Shown one piece after another: positions 12,401 through 27,400 of a stretch of DNA of 64,000 nt. Each line of letters starts with the position of its first letter. The stretch's first letter is position 1. The translations under genes were made by a program, and so were the position numbers. The stretch comes from Nautilus pompilius (taxonomy: Eukaryota > Mollusca > Cephalopoda > Nautilida > Nautilidae): contig JACATO010000606.1 in NCBI GenBank assembly GCA_018389105.1, positions 1 to 64,000 of the forward strand. The letters are read 5' to 3'. The notes beneath the pieces were generated by a model. The model made no database searches. It saw only the letters and a program-made list of their open reading frames with translations, and had not been told where the DNA came from.

Positions 12401-15400
12401 ACAAAGCTTTCCTAATCCTGATTTTTGCACCTGCAGACTGTCAGTTGCTTATTTCTCTTTACATCAGGGACAACATTCCATGGTATTGATTTTTGTAACC
12501 ATACCTGCTTTCTCAGATGTTGATGCTGTGAGATCCCACATTGCTGTGCACTTTCATTTTGGATTTTTAATTATGGAAATTGGTGATTGGGCTCATCTTG
12601 AGAGGCAGTTATCACTGTTCCATACTGCCTTCAACTATGGGCATCTGCAAGAGGGAGCAGCCCTCCCCCAAAGTTAATGGTGATTCTGTAATGATGGCAT
12701 TATTTTTTTGCCTGATTCACTATGCTTCTGTGAGAGTCTAAAGAGAAGATGTCTTTTCCAAAATGTGCCACTACTGTCTGAAACACATTGGACTGCAAAA
12801 CGCAAGCATTAGAATTTCTTTCTGACAACTTTGAACACATTTTTGATCAGTTAAGCATACTGGCCATTATAGCTTTAGGTAAAATACAATGAGATGCACA
12901 CCAATTAAAATCTTTTCCAAGCACAGTGATGTTTTCTCTGTCTGACTGTAATTTCTAGCTATTCATCGATGATAGAATCTGAAACATGAGCTCTCCAGCC
13001 ATTGAACTTGATATGATAAAAGTGTGAGATCTTTCTCAGGAGCTTATAAGTGTATTTTGTAAACTCTGACAAAAAAGCAGCAGAACAATTTAATGAACTT
13101 TACACTAAAGTTCAGCATTTGTTGAAGTTGAATATTGAATTATCTGTTCCCATGGGACAATGCAGATGGCAGACATTTCAATTTAATGTTGGTGGGTCAA
13201 TTGTGGAGGAATATTTTCATCAAACATTGTTTACACCATATTTGGACTCAATCATTTCATCATTAGAGAGCTGGTTTGCTGCAGAAAATAAACAAAATTT
13301 CTGTCTTTTCTGCCTTCTTCCTGTACAAATGGTGGGCTAAATGTGAAAAATTGAAAACCAAATTGTAAAAATAAATGAAGTGTATGAAATTGAAAACTTG
13401 GAATCTGAAGCTATCACCTGGTTTGAGATGTGGTCCAAAAAATGGGGAAACAATGTGTTAACAAATTGAAAAATGGACTCATTGAGTTGTTATAATTCAC
13501 TGATCTATTCCCTTCCATTTATCAAGGAATTCATATTGTCCTAACATCACCAGTAACAATCTGGACAGCAGAAAAGCCGTTTAGCATAATGAGAAGAGTG
13601 AAAACATGGCTGAGGTCAACAATGGCAAACGATTGATTGTCTAGAGTTTGTATGCTAAGTGTTCATAGAGAAAAGGTTACAGCTAACAAACACAAACTTA
13701 TTCAGAAAGTAATGGATGAATTTGGACAAGACCAGAAATACTTACAATTTGTATTGAATAAGAATGTTTTGTTTTGTTGTGAGCTAAGATGGAGTAGCAC
13801 AATAGCAAAGGAAGCCTGCTAATGTCGAAAAAAAAATAAATCAGATTTTTGAAAAATTCAAAATGAATCAATAGAAATATTTCTAAGTAAAATAATTATT
13901 GATCAAAATAAAATATCTTTGATAAGGAAAAAAATTGTCCTTTTATTTTTTAAAATCCTATGGACACTCATGCCCTCAATCTAAATTGACAGAAAATTTA
14001 TTCAGCTTTCTTTTTCATAAATAGCACCTTTCTCTAGACATTGTCAAGGTATGTCAGTTAATGCTCAATGCCTTCTTGCCTGACAGGTATTATCATCCTA
14101 GCTTAGAACAAAATTCTTCTGCCATGATTCTAAATTTTAAACCATCAACTTCATTTCAAATGCTTGTTCTCCAGTGGAGTGTTGCTTCTGTGCAAAGGAG
14201 TCTCTTTTTATATTCCATTTTGCAATCTGATGCTAAAAGGACTTAAAAGCCTATGCCACCTAACTAAGGGCAGATTATCATAAGCATAAAAATAATCTTA
14301 GTACACAGGTTTTACCTGGGACTATGGAAATATGGGACTAAATTAAAAGATGGAACATTTCTTTGCAAATAATTCATTGGAGGCTATAAGTTGAAAGACT
14401 TGATATGAACAAATTAGACAAAGAAACATGTTCCATCCTTTAATTTACAATGTCACATTTATTCACTTTCTCAGGTCAAACTTGTTTGTTTTTTATGCCA
14501 AGCTTGATGTCTGTTATGGTACAGAGATGTTAAAATTGTGCAATAGAGTAGTTTTAGACATTTTATTTTCTATGAACTTTCACACCTGCATGTGTTTCTC
14601 TTTAAGTTTAGACTACATCATCATGACTAATGATTCCCATAGGGTTTCAGCCAGCTATTCTAAATATTTTTTTATGGTTTTAAGAGTTTATCCTATCATT
14701 ACTAACTTTGCAAGGTTCTTAATTGATTAATTGAAGGTTTCCATCTATTTACAGGCATTATTACTTTATATTTTTTTCTTGTTGATGTTTTAATGACATT
14801 TGAGATGTTCAGATTTGAACCATCTGAGGCTAAGCTATTTGAAGGAATGCTTTCTTTTCCTCAAATACAGGCTCTTGTCCACTTGGATGGATTCGCAAAG
14901 AAAGCAAGTGCTATTTATATCAAGGTGGAGCTGTTACCTACTTAACAGCTTTTGATGCATGCCAGAGACGAGGATCTTTGTTGTTGAGTTCTGACCAGCT
15001 TCTTGGTCTTCAGCCATTAATATACAAGCTGACAAAATACAGAGACATAGATGCTACCTACAAAAATGCACTTATTTGGTTGAACACTTTAACAAGTGGC
15101 TTTGGTCAACAGGTCAGTTGGCAAAGCAAATGTTTTATTAATCATCTGAAACAAAATGGAAACAAAATTGTGGAAAAATCCTGCTTAAATCTGTATCCAT
15201 TCATCTGCCAAAAGCCATCTATTGTTGACTGTGAAAATGGTTGCTATCAGAATGGACTGTGTTTGGGCTTATCATGTCTGTGTAACAAAGGCTGGGAGAA
15301 GAAGGACTGCTCAAAGTTCCACTGTCGTGATGTTAACTACTGTTCTGGCCATGGTCAGTGTGTTGGACCAAACTATTGTAACTGTAAGCCTGGTTGGATG

Positions 15401-18400
15401 GGTCAGTCTTGCACCGTCAGTTACTGTTCCCGTTACGGTTCATGTCAGTCCTGCACACCAAAAACAGGCTGTGGATGGTGTGACATCAGCAAGCAGTGCC
15501 TGCCAGGAGACAAAAATAACCCTGATGAAGATGTCTGTAGCACCTGGTTCTACCACAAATGTCTCACAATGGAAGCTAGCACAGAATGTTCGGGTCAGAT
15601 TGCACAAATAGCTTGTGGTTCACGATATTGCAACACTAGTTTGAGTGACGTTGACAAGGGCAATTGCCAAAGATGTCGGGACATCGAAAAATGCTTCAAA
15701 TTAGCACTCAACAGAAAATGCTATATCTGGAATGAGAAGAAGTGCCCCAATGGTAAAATTGTACCAGATTATTCAGATCCCCAAAGAATAAATAACACTG
15801 TTTTTGATGACAATCTTCAGATTGTGCAGCCAGATGCTGTTGTCTTGTTCGCCTGTCCATCTTATCAAGGCCTTGATGCATCAGATGAACACAACCTGTA
15901 CATTGTTGAAGGGCAAGTTAATTGGAAACCAGGCACAGTGATAGCAAGTGCACAAAGTGGAGGAGTGTTTCATAAACTTAACACTTTGATCTCTGCTGAT
16001 GACTTTACATTAATATCTGCCCAATTGGCAGGTTTGAATGAAGCCATTAAGTATGCAGACTTTCAGCAAGAACTCATTCTTGAAGAAATAGGAGATGATC
16101 TTACAGAAGAACATATATCACCAGAATCTCTGATCAATGGCTATCTGGAAGGAACTGTAAATCTTACAAATGGATTAATTCACACTGTGCTACCAGAAGT
16201 TCCCTTATACAAGTGTGTTGGACATGAGTATCATGATACCAATGGGCGTATTGGTAACTCATTTTATTTGGTGATGGAAAAGTCACAGTCCACCAACTAC
16301 AACACTGGGGATTATATTGTAAGCAACAGAACTGATGGATTTCTGGAAACAGTTACAAGAATATCCTTAACTAGACTGGGAACATTTGTGAAAACAAATC
16401 TTACACAGTGTTTCTCCTCAGCTGTATGGAATCCTCAGATAAAACTCAATGCTCAAAAAAGAGACATGTCTTGTTATGGTGGAGACAACTGGCCAGGATT
16501 ACTCTTCTTCGAGAACCTTACTGCTAACTTCCAAATTGGGGATGTAGTTTCTGGCAGAGAATCAGCTCCAGTTTTTGCTCAAATCGTTAACATCTCAGAG
16601 ATTAGTGGCAATGTATTTTTGGAAGTTGTTGGTGTGGACTCTGTGAGTAATGGCAGCTTGCAAACAACTTTGGAGATACACAGACTTTCTTCTGGGATTC
16701 GAATAAGGAAAAAACGGGATTTGTCTTTCGAGAAATCTGACGCAACTTCACTGACTTGGGATTCTGGAGTAAGTACTGCATTGACTTGTAAAAAAAAAAT
16801 AAATAAATAAATAAAATTTTAAAACCTATTTCACAATATTTAAGGTGAATGCATGCCTTCTAGTTTTCATATGACATTAATTTTTACAAACAATGGCTTT
16901 TAATTTAGTGTTGACTGAAAACCTGTAATTTGTCTGAAGAAGTTAATAGAATTTTTGTTATTAATTTGAAATTTAAAAAAATTTAAAAATTTATGAAGGA
17001 ATAAAAAATTCTTTGCTTGCACACAAAAAATATGATTTAACATATACTGCTGCTGTAGCAATTTACCATTGCATAAATAGAGTTATTAGTAGACACAATA
17101 GATAGTAGATATTATGCAGCTTAGGAGAAAATGAGAGCAGTTGTAAATGAGTCAGAGGTAATAAATACGTTGCCTGTTTACTTTTACTTGTGAAAGAGAG
17201 GAAGTCAAACCAAGTTTTTGAAAGAGACTCAGTTCTTTGACACAAACACAGTAGTTGCTCGTAATTAAGAGTAGTGAACTATAAGGTGCTGGGTGACCAG
17301 AGTATCTTGAAGAAACAGACTTTTAAGTCAACTTGTATCTTAGGTAATCGTTTCCTTCACGAATGATGTTATGTTGAAAAAATAAGTTTAATTTGTGACT
17401 GGGTTCATGTTGCATTTCATATTAGCTTTGAGTAAAGTACATAAAAATATTAATACTTAAATGATGCAAAATAAACAGAGCATTATGTCTGAAGTTGAAA
17501 TATGTTAGGGTAACCTATCTGATTTGAAGTCATTCAGTAAAGATAATTGAAGTTGGCTGCACAGTGTGTGAAAATGTTGTTAGTCAATACATTTTCTTTC
17601 TTTTATCACTTTTTTAATTTTAAATCTTAGAGATTCAACTTTATGATTACAGAAAATAAGAAATCCTAAGTGGAGCCATGAATTGTTAACAGGTTGACTG
17701 ACCTAAGTCTTGTTGACTGTTAAGCTTTTTGCTTTCTAAAATAATTGATCCTTGACAGAGTGGATTGCCATTGAGTTGTTAGTAGTTCAAGTAGCCTAAA
17801 GTTAAAATCCATTCATGTATAAATTTGATGTCAACATTTAGAGTTCGTAATTTTAAGATGGACAAATTGCGTGCTGAAACAGAAGTTTGGATTTTAGCAC
17901 TATATATTTACCTTACAAGATATTGAAATATCAGAAAAAATATGAACCCATTGCATTAAAAACTTTGTTAAATATTACTGTAATGCAATAATGTTTTAAC
18001 CCTCTTTATACCACTTGGGGCACACTTACATTCCACACTCTTCAAATCTGTAATAATCAGCAGAGGTAAAACATAGGGGCTGTGACATTATTTTCTTCAC
18101 TAATATAACCCTTTGTAATGACAAATCCCCATTACTTCAGCTCCCACATGTTTAGCAATATGGCTACATTTTACTAAATATGCAGCCAGTTGAACACATA
18201 CTAAGTATCCTTTCTAGGCTGGGATGTAAGTGTACAGTATACAGAGGGGTAATACTCAGTTATTACCATCTTTTTTCCTGCCTTCCCCCCCAAATTCAAT
18301 CCATTCTCCCTAACTGTATATTTCAAAGTATATATAAGAGTACTTTAGCCTCAATAATGAGACTATAATATGCTGAAGGGTGAGAAATAATATAGCTAAA

Positions 18401-21400
18401 GCTTACCATTCTGAAAACCTAAAATCTGTACATATCTGATTTATATCTTATACAAAATACTTCAGTATGAACTTTATTTCAACAAATTTTGGCTTAACAC
18501 CCATAAAAGAGTGCCACCCTGGCTAAATATTGAATCTTTCTGGGGATTACAAAGCAAAATTCTGTCAGCGGTATCCAGACTGTATTCAGTACAATCAAGA
18601 TATTTTCTAACAATGTATTAGCTTGCATATTTGCGCCTCAGGAAACAGGCCCTTTCTCGTTGTGCCAAGCTGCTGTTATTTGACACCTTCAAAACTGAAA
18701 GACCCCCCCCTCATACAAATTAACAGGCTTACATAATTTTATCATTCTGTTTTATTTTTTTCTTCGTTCTATAAATGTTTAAAGATTCAAGGTAAATGAA
18801 AAATTCTTACAAAACAACAACATTTTAATTTCTTTTTTAAGAGTGCATCTGTTTCTATATCTGCTGGTTACACAATTGGAATGACCTTGTCTCTGGACAT
18901 TGATTTTCTGGATACTAAGGTGAAGAAGGCTGGGGTCACTCTGAGTGGATCAGCCAACTTCAAAGTGTCTGCAAGTGTGTACATAGCTGGAGAACCGAAA
19001 TTACTGAATATAGACAAACTCCTGTACAGTAAACAATCGGTGAGTGATAAAATTGGAGAAATTGTTGCATTTTTTATCTTGTGATACATTGTCCCTTTTT
19101 TCATGACCCCTTAAAAATCTTTTTTAGAAAGTTTACCAGTAAAGCAGCACTCATTGCCGATAGCAACTCGGTTTTGACTAACAATTTTGTGCCTTGTCAC
19201 CTGTTTCAGCAAGAAAAGAACTGCTTTGATTTCTTTTATATATGTGGCAGATGTCAGGGGATCAGTGACACCAACAGCTCCCTGGACTCTCTGCCCTATG
19301 CCAACTCACGCAGGTTGTATGAGTTGCCGAGTCCAATTACAGCACCTGCTTTGATGCGCAGAATAGGTGATATAGCCAAAATCCCAACCAGAACCCTTCA
19401 TTCTTAGATGTGGAAGGAAACTTGTTTTGCCTGCTGATGAAGAAGAGCAAAAAGAAACCATGGCAGAGATAGATGCCAAACCAAGTTTGTTCCCACAAAA
19501 ATCAACTTTGAGCCCTTGATCTTAGCAGTCTAGTATTTTACCACTAAACTACAATGACATTATTTTTTTTCCCGCAAATTGTTTTATTAAATTTGTGTAA
19601 TTTTTTTGGTATTTTCTATTTATACATCTGTAAATTTTTATTTTATTAACAGAGTGGAAGAATCTTTGTGATTTTTGTCTCACTGATTCCTATCCCTGGC
19701 AGAAGGTTTTTCCATTTGGAGGCCAGGTTTCAGACAAAACTCAAAGTGCGTTGCTGCTTTTTCTCTCATATTTGTATTATTTTCCATTGTCCACCTGTCA
19801 TACACTTTAAATTCGACTTTTAAAAGTCAGAGAAAATAGTGCAACATAAAAACATTTCAACCAGTGAAAAAATAGATGATTATTTAATAAACAATTGTTT
19901 TTTAATCATTGTTTTTTTGCACAGAGAGATACGTTAAGAATAATATTTCCGTTACTATTTTCATATGTTAAGAAACCTGGTTTATCACCAGTCTTTCTTC
20001 AGATGTCAATAGGTGCACAGTAAAATGTGATAAGAGAAAAGAAAACATGTGACAGAGCAGTTTAAGCAGGAATCCTCTTTCAAAAGAGAACTACGTATTG
20101 TTTGCTATATGATTGATGATGTATGGCAGCCCTTGCTGTTAGATTTATAGTTCGTTGTTGTTGTGTTATTATTGCACTTATCATTAAAGGGTAAAGGAAG
20201 CATCACAGGAAACTTATTTTCAATGTCATCAAGATTCAGCACTGGAGCTGAATGGAAACAAGGCTCTGGAAGTAAGCAGAAATCACCCAAGGTAAGCAGA
20301 ATGGCATGAAACACTAGTTTGATTTGTTATCACAGGAAACCATCTTGGTTTATGCAAGCTGTTTCAAAATGGAGATATATTTATCAAAACCTGATAAAAA
20401 TTTGTATAAAACAAAGTATAAATCTTCAAGAAACTATTTTTAACTGATTCATATTCCATTACCACCAGTGGATTTTTTTATGGGTGAACTGAGGATGCAA
20501 AAAATCAGCATGGAAGAAGAAAGAAAAAATGGTGAAGCAGCAGATGAAATGAGATAAGGCAGCTGGAGTGCACCAGCTAACTGGCTAGACAGAAAAACAG
20601 ATCCTTTGAAAACAAAACTATACACCCCTGTTAGGCATACAGTACCAAGATTTTATCGGCTGGAAATTCTTTGCAAATAAGCAAGCAACCAGCCATTTGT
20701 TTCCAGTGCAATTCAAAAAGTAATGCTAAGATGGGCGGGACATATCTCATCAAAGTCAAGATCAGCACACATGAGAAAAACAAATGGCCTCAAGGGTGAC
20801 CACAAAAGAGATGGATGGAAAAGAAAAGCATGGATTTGCTATCTAGCAGCAGGTGAAACATGTATGAAGAATAACCAAGAAGTGGAATAGTAACAGGAAT
20901 GAAGTTAAGTCATGAATGTAGCATCCATGGCTCAATCATGCCAGACAGGCACCTAACCTGATCTATTAGCAGAAATTTAATGTGAGCAAACTATAAGGCT
21001 TCTTTAATATTCAATTGTACACATAATGACATTAATTTTCCTCTTGTTGTAACTAAATTCTGAAGATAAAATCATGGAACAAAGAAAAGCTTTGAAAGTC
21101 AATGAGATAAATCACATTTTTAAAATTTAGCAGTAGCATGTTGTTACATCATCTGATATTATGAAAAAAACAACTGCTGACAAAACTTGTTTTGGAATAG
21201 AATGAAGTTAGTCAAAGCAGTTTGTTAACAATTCTTAATGCTGTTCACAGTTAGTACATGCCACCCCCCCCCCTAGCTCCTTTGGGGCCCATCATGAGAA
21301 ACTATGCCAGAACAAATTAATCAGTTTTATGCATCATAAATACAAGACTAACTATTTAGATTTTAACCACCTTACACTGTAGGGGCCCAACCATCGGGAC

Positions 21401-24400
21401 TATTTCAGTTTGTTGTTGAGAGGCTGATTGGACAACAAGTATCAATTTTGCACTTGTACACATCCCTAGTTTAGTTCCTTGCCACTGGCTGGAAATATAT
21501 TATGGGTAAACTCCTTACAGATATTTTTTTTTTTTTTGAAAAAGAATCATTTTATTGGAAATATAAACGCATTTTTGAAAAAATAATATTTCATACATCA
21601 TTAGGTTTCATGGCATGTTGAGGGACATAGTGAACTGCATGATGCATCTGTTGCAAAAATCAGGTTCCACCTAAACTCCCTGTGTGGGGGGCTGCCGGTT
21701 GCCAGAGCCAGTCATGTATTTTATCGGTCTTTGATGCATGTTCCTCTCCTTCCAGAAATGTTTAAAATCAGATCTTGAAAGTGTTTCGACAGTTTCTAAG
21801 TTAGCTACCTTGTTATGTGTGGAAACAGCAGCATGTGTTCAAGCTTCCAAGTCTTAACTGCAATAACTTGACAATTCCTGTGGTAGTTGCAAGTGACAAA
21901 TGAACTTTTTCAAAGCATAAGTCGATAAAAAAGAAATTATTTGAGAAACAGGATGGTGCAAGAATTATTAAGTGAACTTTCAATAGCTTCTACTGAAAGT
22001 AGAACTCCAAAAAAATATTAATTTAGAGAAGATGATAACTTTATTTGCTTTCATTTTGACAAACATTTTGGCTTCTAATAAATGGTATGTACTAAGTATA
22101 TGTTGTGCCTTAATTTTTTTAAAAATAATTTGTAACATTATTGGTATTATCTCATGGTAATTAATTTTGAACTATGTAAATGATGTGGGCCAACCTGAGT
22201 ATTTTGCATCGGGGTCCACGATGACCTAATTAGACCATTGGCTTGAGGTGACTTTTACACATAAACATTGGTAATGTTTTAGTTACTACATGTAGAATAG
22301 TTGTCACTTAATTATTAAAGAACAAAGGGAATAAGGAGTGCATAGTAATTTTGTTTGTTTATTTTAAAGAAGAAGAAAATGTCAGGTAAGTGGATGCCTG
22401 TCCACCTCCTCTCTCTCTCTCTCTCTCTCTCTATGAAAATGGGAGTATTTGCTAATAAAAGAAATGATTTCAAAATAATTGACTTCATGTTCTTGAACAC
22501 TGCATATGTTGTGTATTACAGCAAAATGATATAAAATATTTAAAATTTATATCCATTAGTTTACCTGAATAACAGTTTAAAACTAAAGTTGTGCTGTTGT
22601 TTTTTTTAATGTTTGTTTAATAGGATGACATGTTCATATTTTGTTCCATTTTATTTTTGTTTTGGAGATATATCTGCATAACAGTTATTTTTCAGTTCAG
22701 CTTTTATTCTTGTGCCGCATTCCTTAATTGTATTGTTCACAGGTTACAGGCTCCAAAACGTCTTATCCCAGTTACAAGTTTGAAGGGGAGGCTTTTGTGG
22801 GAGTAAAAATGATCCCCATGTATCGCATCCAGTGGCCTTCAGTTCTTTCTTCTGGAAAAATCAAAGACAAGAATACATTTGCTGGACCTGGCAAGATCAA
22901 ACATGAGTTTGGTGAGTAGACTTCGCTGTGATGTGAGTGAAAGTGCTGCTGTAGTTAGTCCTGTTATTGTATAAAGTTCTCATTAAAATGTCATCATCCC
23001 AAACATGAGATTTTGTTGAGGAAACTGGCAAAGAGAACAACTATATATGTATACTTGTCTCCTACCTTAAATGAAGATCGTGTAAATGGAACTGCTGCTG
23101 CTGCTTTTTGTGCAGACATTTGTTCACATTTGTTTACAAACAAATACTGAAACTGCTCCCCATCTGTCTGTACCTTGGAAAAATTGTGTGACCAATTGGA
23201 TGTGGCTTAAAAAAGAAAATGAGCAAACTCATGCATATAGTTTATTCATTTTCCAATGCTTTTACTGTTGAAATACTCCTGTCTGTCCTCTGTCTGATAT
23301 GTAGCCTTTAACGCTTGGCCCATAAACAACACCACACGTTTCTCTTTGTTCTGCAGAATAAAGTCAACTTTTCCATAACTTCAGCTGAACGTAATTTATG
23401 TAAATACCCAACAGTTCTCATCTGTTGCTCTTGGTTTTAGGCAGGGGCTGAATGGATCGTGTGGAGTTTTTACCATATCTTCTGTTTATATTATTCATGG
23501 AGGTGTTTTGAAAGTTGCTTATAGTACCTTTGTAAATGGTGCTAAAATGTCAAGAATATTAATATTTATATTCTTGTATGTTTTTTCAAAAATTTGCATC
23601 ACTTCCAATTTTGATTTATAAAAAGTAACATATTCAGAGTTGTGTAGTTTTTGTAAATCTTGACTTTGCCAGTCCATCGCCTTAACCCCAACATGAATAG
23701 AACAATAGCTGAATTTTGTAGCAGGCCCATATCTGCAGTTCAACCCACGTTCTTTGGTTGGTTTGTTGTAGTTATCACATCAAATTACTTCAATATTATG
23801 CATTGCCAGACAAAAATGCCATGCTAAGTGGTGAAAACACAAACGTAAATATACCTACCAGAGAAGAAAAAAGAAAGACTTAACTGAAGCACTGGTGTTA
23901 TTGTCAGCACTTGGTGGTTTTTAACCTTCTGAGAAAGTTGGCTCTCAGAACTGTTTTGAAAATTATGTGGAAGGTTTGATTCTCATGTTATGGTAAGAAA
24001 AGGTGCATCAGAACAATGATGGAACAGCCTTAATTGATACAGTGTCAGCATAAACTATAATAGTGTGGTGAGTTTTGTCATGGCTTTTATGTGAATGCTT
24101 TTGCATTGGTTTGTGTGAAGAAGTCAGAACAAAGTGTTATAAATGTCTTTTTTGTAGAAAAATGTGCTAAGATGAAAGAGGCAAAATTCTGTCATAAACT
24201 GGAAATTGAAACTGCAGTCCGAGATGAGATGACTAGTTTTGAGATCTCCTTCAGATTTCCAGGATCTGCAGGGATAACGGGAAAAATCTGTGATGTCTCA
24301 TGTACTAACCCTGACCAGCAGACCAAAGTGTGTAAGTAACGAAATTCAGCAACGTATATATCTTCAGTAGTTACTTTGACAGTCCACAAAAGGAATCCAA

Positions 24401-27400
24401 AGCATAAAATATAAGAGAGAGAGAGAGAGAGAGAGAGGGTGGATCGAGACCAGGGTCATGCTTACCATGCCGTCAACGTTGCTGTCACTAGCATAGATGT
24501 GTTCCGAACGGCTGGCTTTGTGAAATGCTGGCCAATGAAGCTTGTAAAAGTACCAGATTAGCTACAGTAACAATAATTTTCTATTGACATTCAGCATTTG
24601 CGGAAACCACACCCTGCTATTTTACCTTCGTTCTGTTTTAGTAAAGATCGTCACAAAATGTTACTGCCGCTTTTATTTGGCCAACGACGATTTCACTTGT
24701 GCTATTCTTAGAAATTCTCATGTTTAGCTCTTTAGAACTCTGCAGTGAAATTAACAATGGTATGCAAGGAATTAAGTGTGAAATAGGGTTTGTACGCAGT
24801 ATTATTTCACTTTGTCATCTGAAAACTGCTTCTAGAATTACACTGGTGCAGACCTTGTTGGCTTGTAAGCTACAGCTGTAACTATAAGATTATTTTTGTC
24901 CTTTCCCAACTTAGCAGGAACAGATTTAGCAAATCCATTTACATCTTAATCACATTTCCCAAGTGGCAGCCAGAACCTGTTTTTGAGTGCATTGTTGTTT
25001 GTTTACAGGCCTCTTTCTTTAGTGGCCTGGGTTGGTCTTCCACACATGACCTGTTTACAGATTGTTTACTTTATATCTTTTTCACTTGTCCCATAATAAG
25101 TCATTGGGGGCACCTTTTGAGGTGTGTCAAGGGCATTTTACAACCAGGCAGAGTCCATCCCTCTCCAGTTTACATACCAGCTGCAATAACCAGGCTTCTG
25201 ACCATGCATAAGGCTGACTCATCCAACATTACAACAAAAAAAATCTGTCCGGATTGTCTGCATTTTACTAATGAACAAAGGAGAAACTAAAAGAATAACT
25301 TGTTTTAATTTCAGCTGTAGAAGCCAAACTTGATGCCTTAGAGTTAGCAATCTCAGCATTGTTTGGGATCTGGTCTTCAGATACCCAGTCACCTTTCTGG
25401 GGTGGACATTTAAAAAGTAAGTGTGTGTGTTTGGTAAATATGCAAATGCGGCTAGTACAGTGAATGAAAACAGTGTTTGACTGCCTGGGCTAAATGGTCT
25501 TTTGACAAAGTTGGTACTGAAATGTGCTTATTCACCTGTGAAGTGTATCATCCAGTGTCTTCATGTAAAACAAGTGTTGAGAATATCTCCTTTTCACATG
25601 CTAATTTTAGTTAATTCTCGTTAAAGCAAGAAAACTGCTGCCAAATGAATTAAACTTTGTTTAAACTTCTATTTGTTGTGCATGAAAACATCAGGCATGC
25701 AAACCTCATTTCAGCACCCAGCTGTGTTAAGAGACTAATTATTCCTGGGTTGCTGAATACCTTTTTGATTCACTGTACAGTATTTAATAAATTGATTGTA
25801 GATACAATAGTGAGTACTGTGACCATTAAAACGTTAACTGATCTCTATGTAGCAAAAGAAAATAAAGTAAGCTGTGTTTAATGTATCTTGTGGCTGCGAA
25901 AAACATTACATGTTTATAACAGCTAGAAGAAATGAGTTGGAATTCAAGCATTTAACTAAGGATTAGAAATGGTTTTGTCTGATTCTTTCTACCTCATTGA
26001 GACAGTGAAAATTAGCATAAAACTTGCTGAGCAACAGTGCTGAAAGGGTATCTCTGGCTTAGAAGTTTGTACAGGGAGAGGGAAACCTCTGCCTATCCAA
26101 GCTCATGGAAGGTGGGAAGGTAACAGCTGTGTAGTCCATCTGAAGCTCCTTGGATCTATTTGAAAGACAGACAACACAAAATGTCCAGGTTTGTTTTACA
26201 TTACCAGATTGGTGGTGAATGACCCATCCCAGAAAGCAAACAATTAGCCACAATCATACTTTCTTGTTGGTCTTTTTTCTTTAGGATTATAACAATTTTG
26301 AAAAATGGAGGAAACAGCATAAGATGGGTATGAACCCAATTGAAAGAAAAGACTATAGTGATGTCATCTTCAGATGCCTATCACTTAACATCTTCATATT
26401 ACTTTTGTTTATTTATTTGTTACGTTTCTGTTTATGGTCAGCTTATGTATATTTTCCAAACTGATCTCCTAGAATATTTAATGTTAACAGGCATTACGTT
26501 AAACAAATCTTGATATTGTCCCCTTTTCCAGCTTATGCTTTTTAAATAAAACCGACTGACATTCTTCTGATTAATTTCATTTTGACAGTTGGGCAGTTTT
26601 CTGTTGTGTCGTCCAGTCTACGCATGACGGGAATGTCCATCGGTGCATGCTATGTTTCCCCTTGAGCTCTGGATGTTATTCACCTCAGCAGATCTCTGTA
26701 ACTCATTTAAGTTAACAAAACTTTCATTGAGCCAGCTACTCCTGGTGGTTGATTTTTACTCTGCCTTCAGTTTGATCTGCTGTTACTAGGAGAAATTACA
26801 GGGAAACAAAAATCCGTGCAAAGCTAATGTCTATAGTCCGTAGAATATTGTTTTGTAATTGGAAAATGAGACAAACACAAAATGAGTGCAATGAAAGAAT
26901 TCATTTTGAAGAGATCGAGAAAAATATTTGAATAAAATACAGAAAAACTTTCAAAGCAGTTATACACAGCTTGGACTTCTCTTATTCAAACAAAAGGCTC
27001 TGCGTGAGCTCTGGTTTTCTCACCTTAACAAGAGATTTTTATACTGTTGTTTAAATGTAGGAGACCGCTGACAGGTACATAACAGTAAAAATACTTTAAA
27101 CTGATTATTTCAGAAGGCAGGCAGCCTGTCTTCACTTGTGTACGAAATTGAAACAATTGAAAAAGTCTTTGACTGAAGTGTTTTCTTTTAATTTAGCAAT
27201 ATTTAAATATGCTTGCAGTTTGTTTATACACCTTTTGTAAGATCTGTTTGAAGCCATGCTGACATTGTACTGGGTCTGCTTATCATCTCCCAAACTGTAG
27301 CGCACAGGTTAACAGAAGTAAGCGCACCTTAACAGGGGTTTGTGGGAATGCCTTTCTTCAGAGTTAGCAGATTTTGATGCTACAAAGCTCCATCTGCACT

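Noticed and set aside
15222..15611. 129-codon open frame overlapping the lectin/EGF exon
   Set aside because: Shadow in another frame of the Cys-rich coding exon; no domain of its own.
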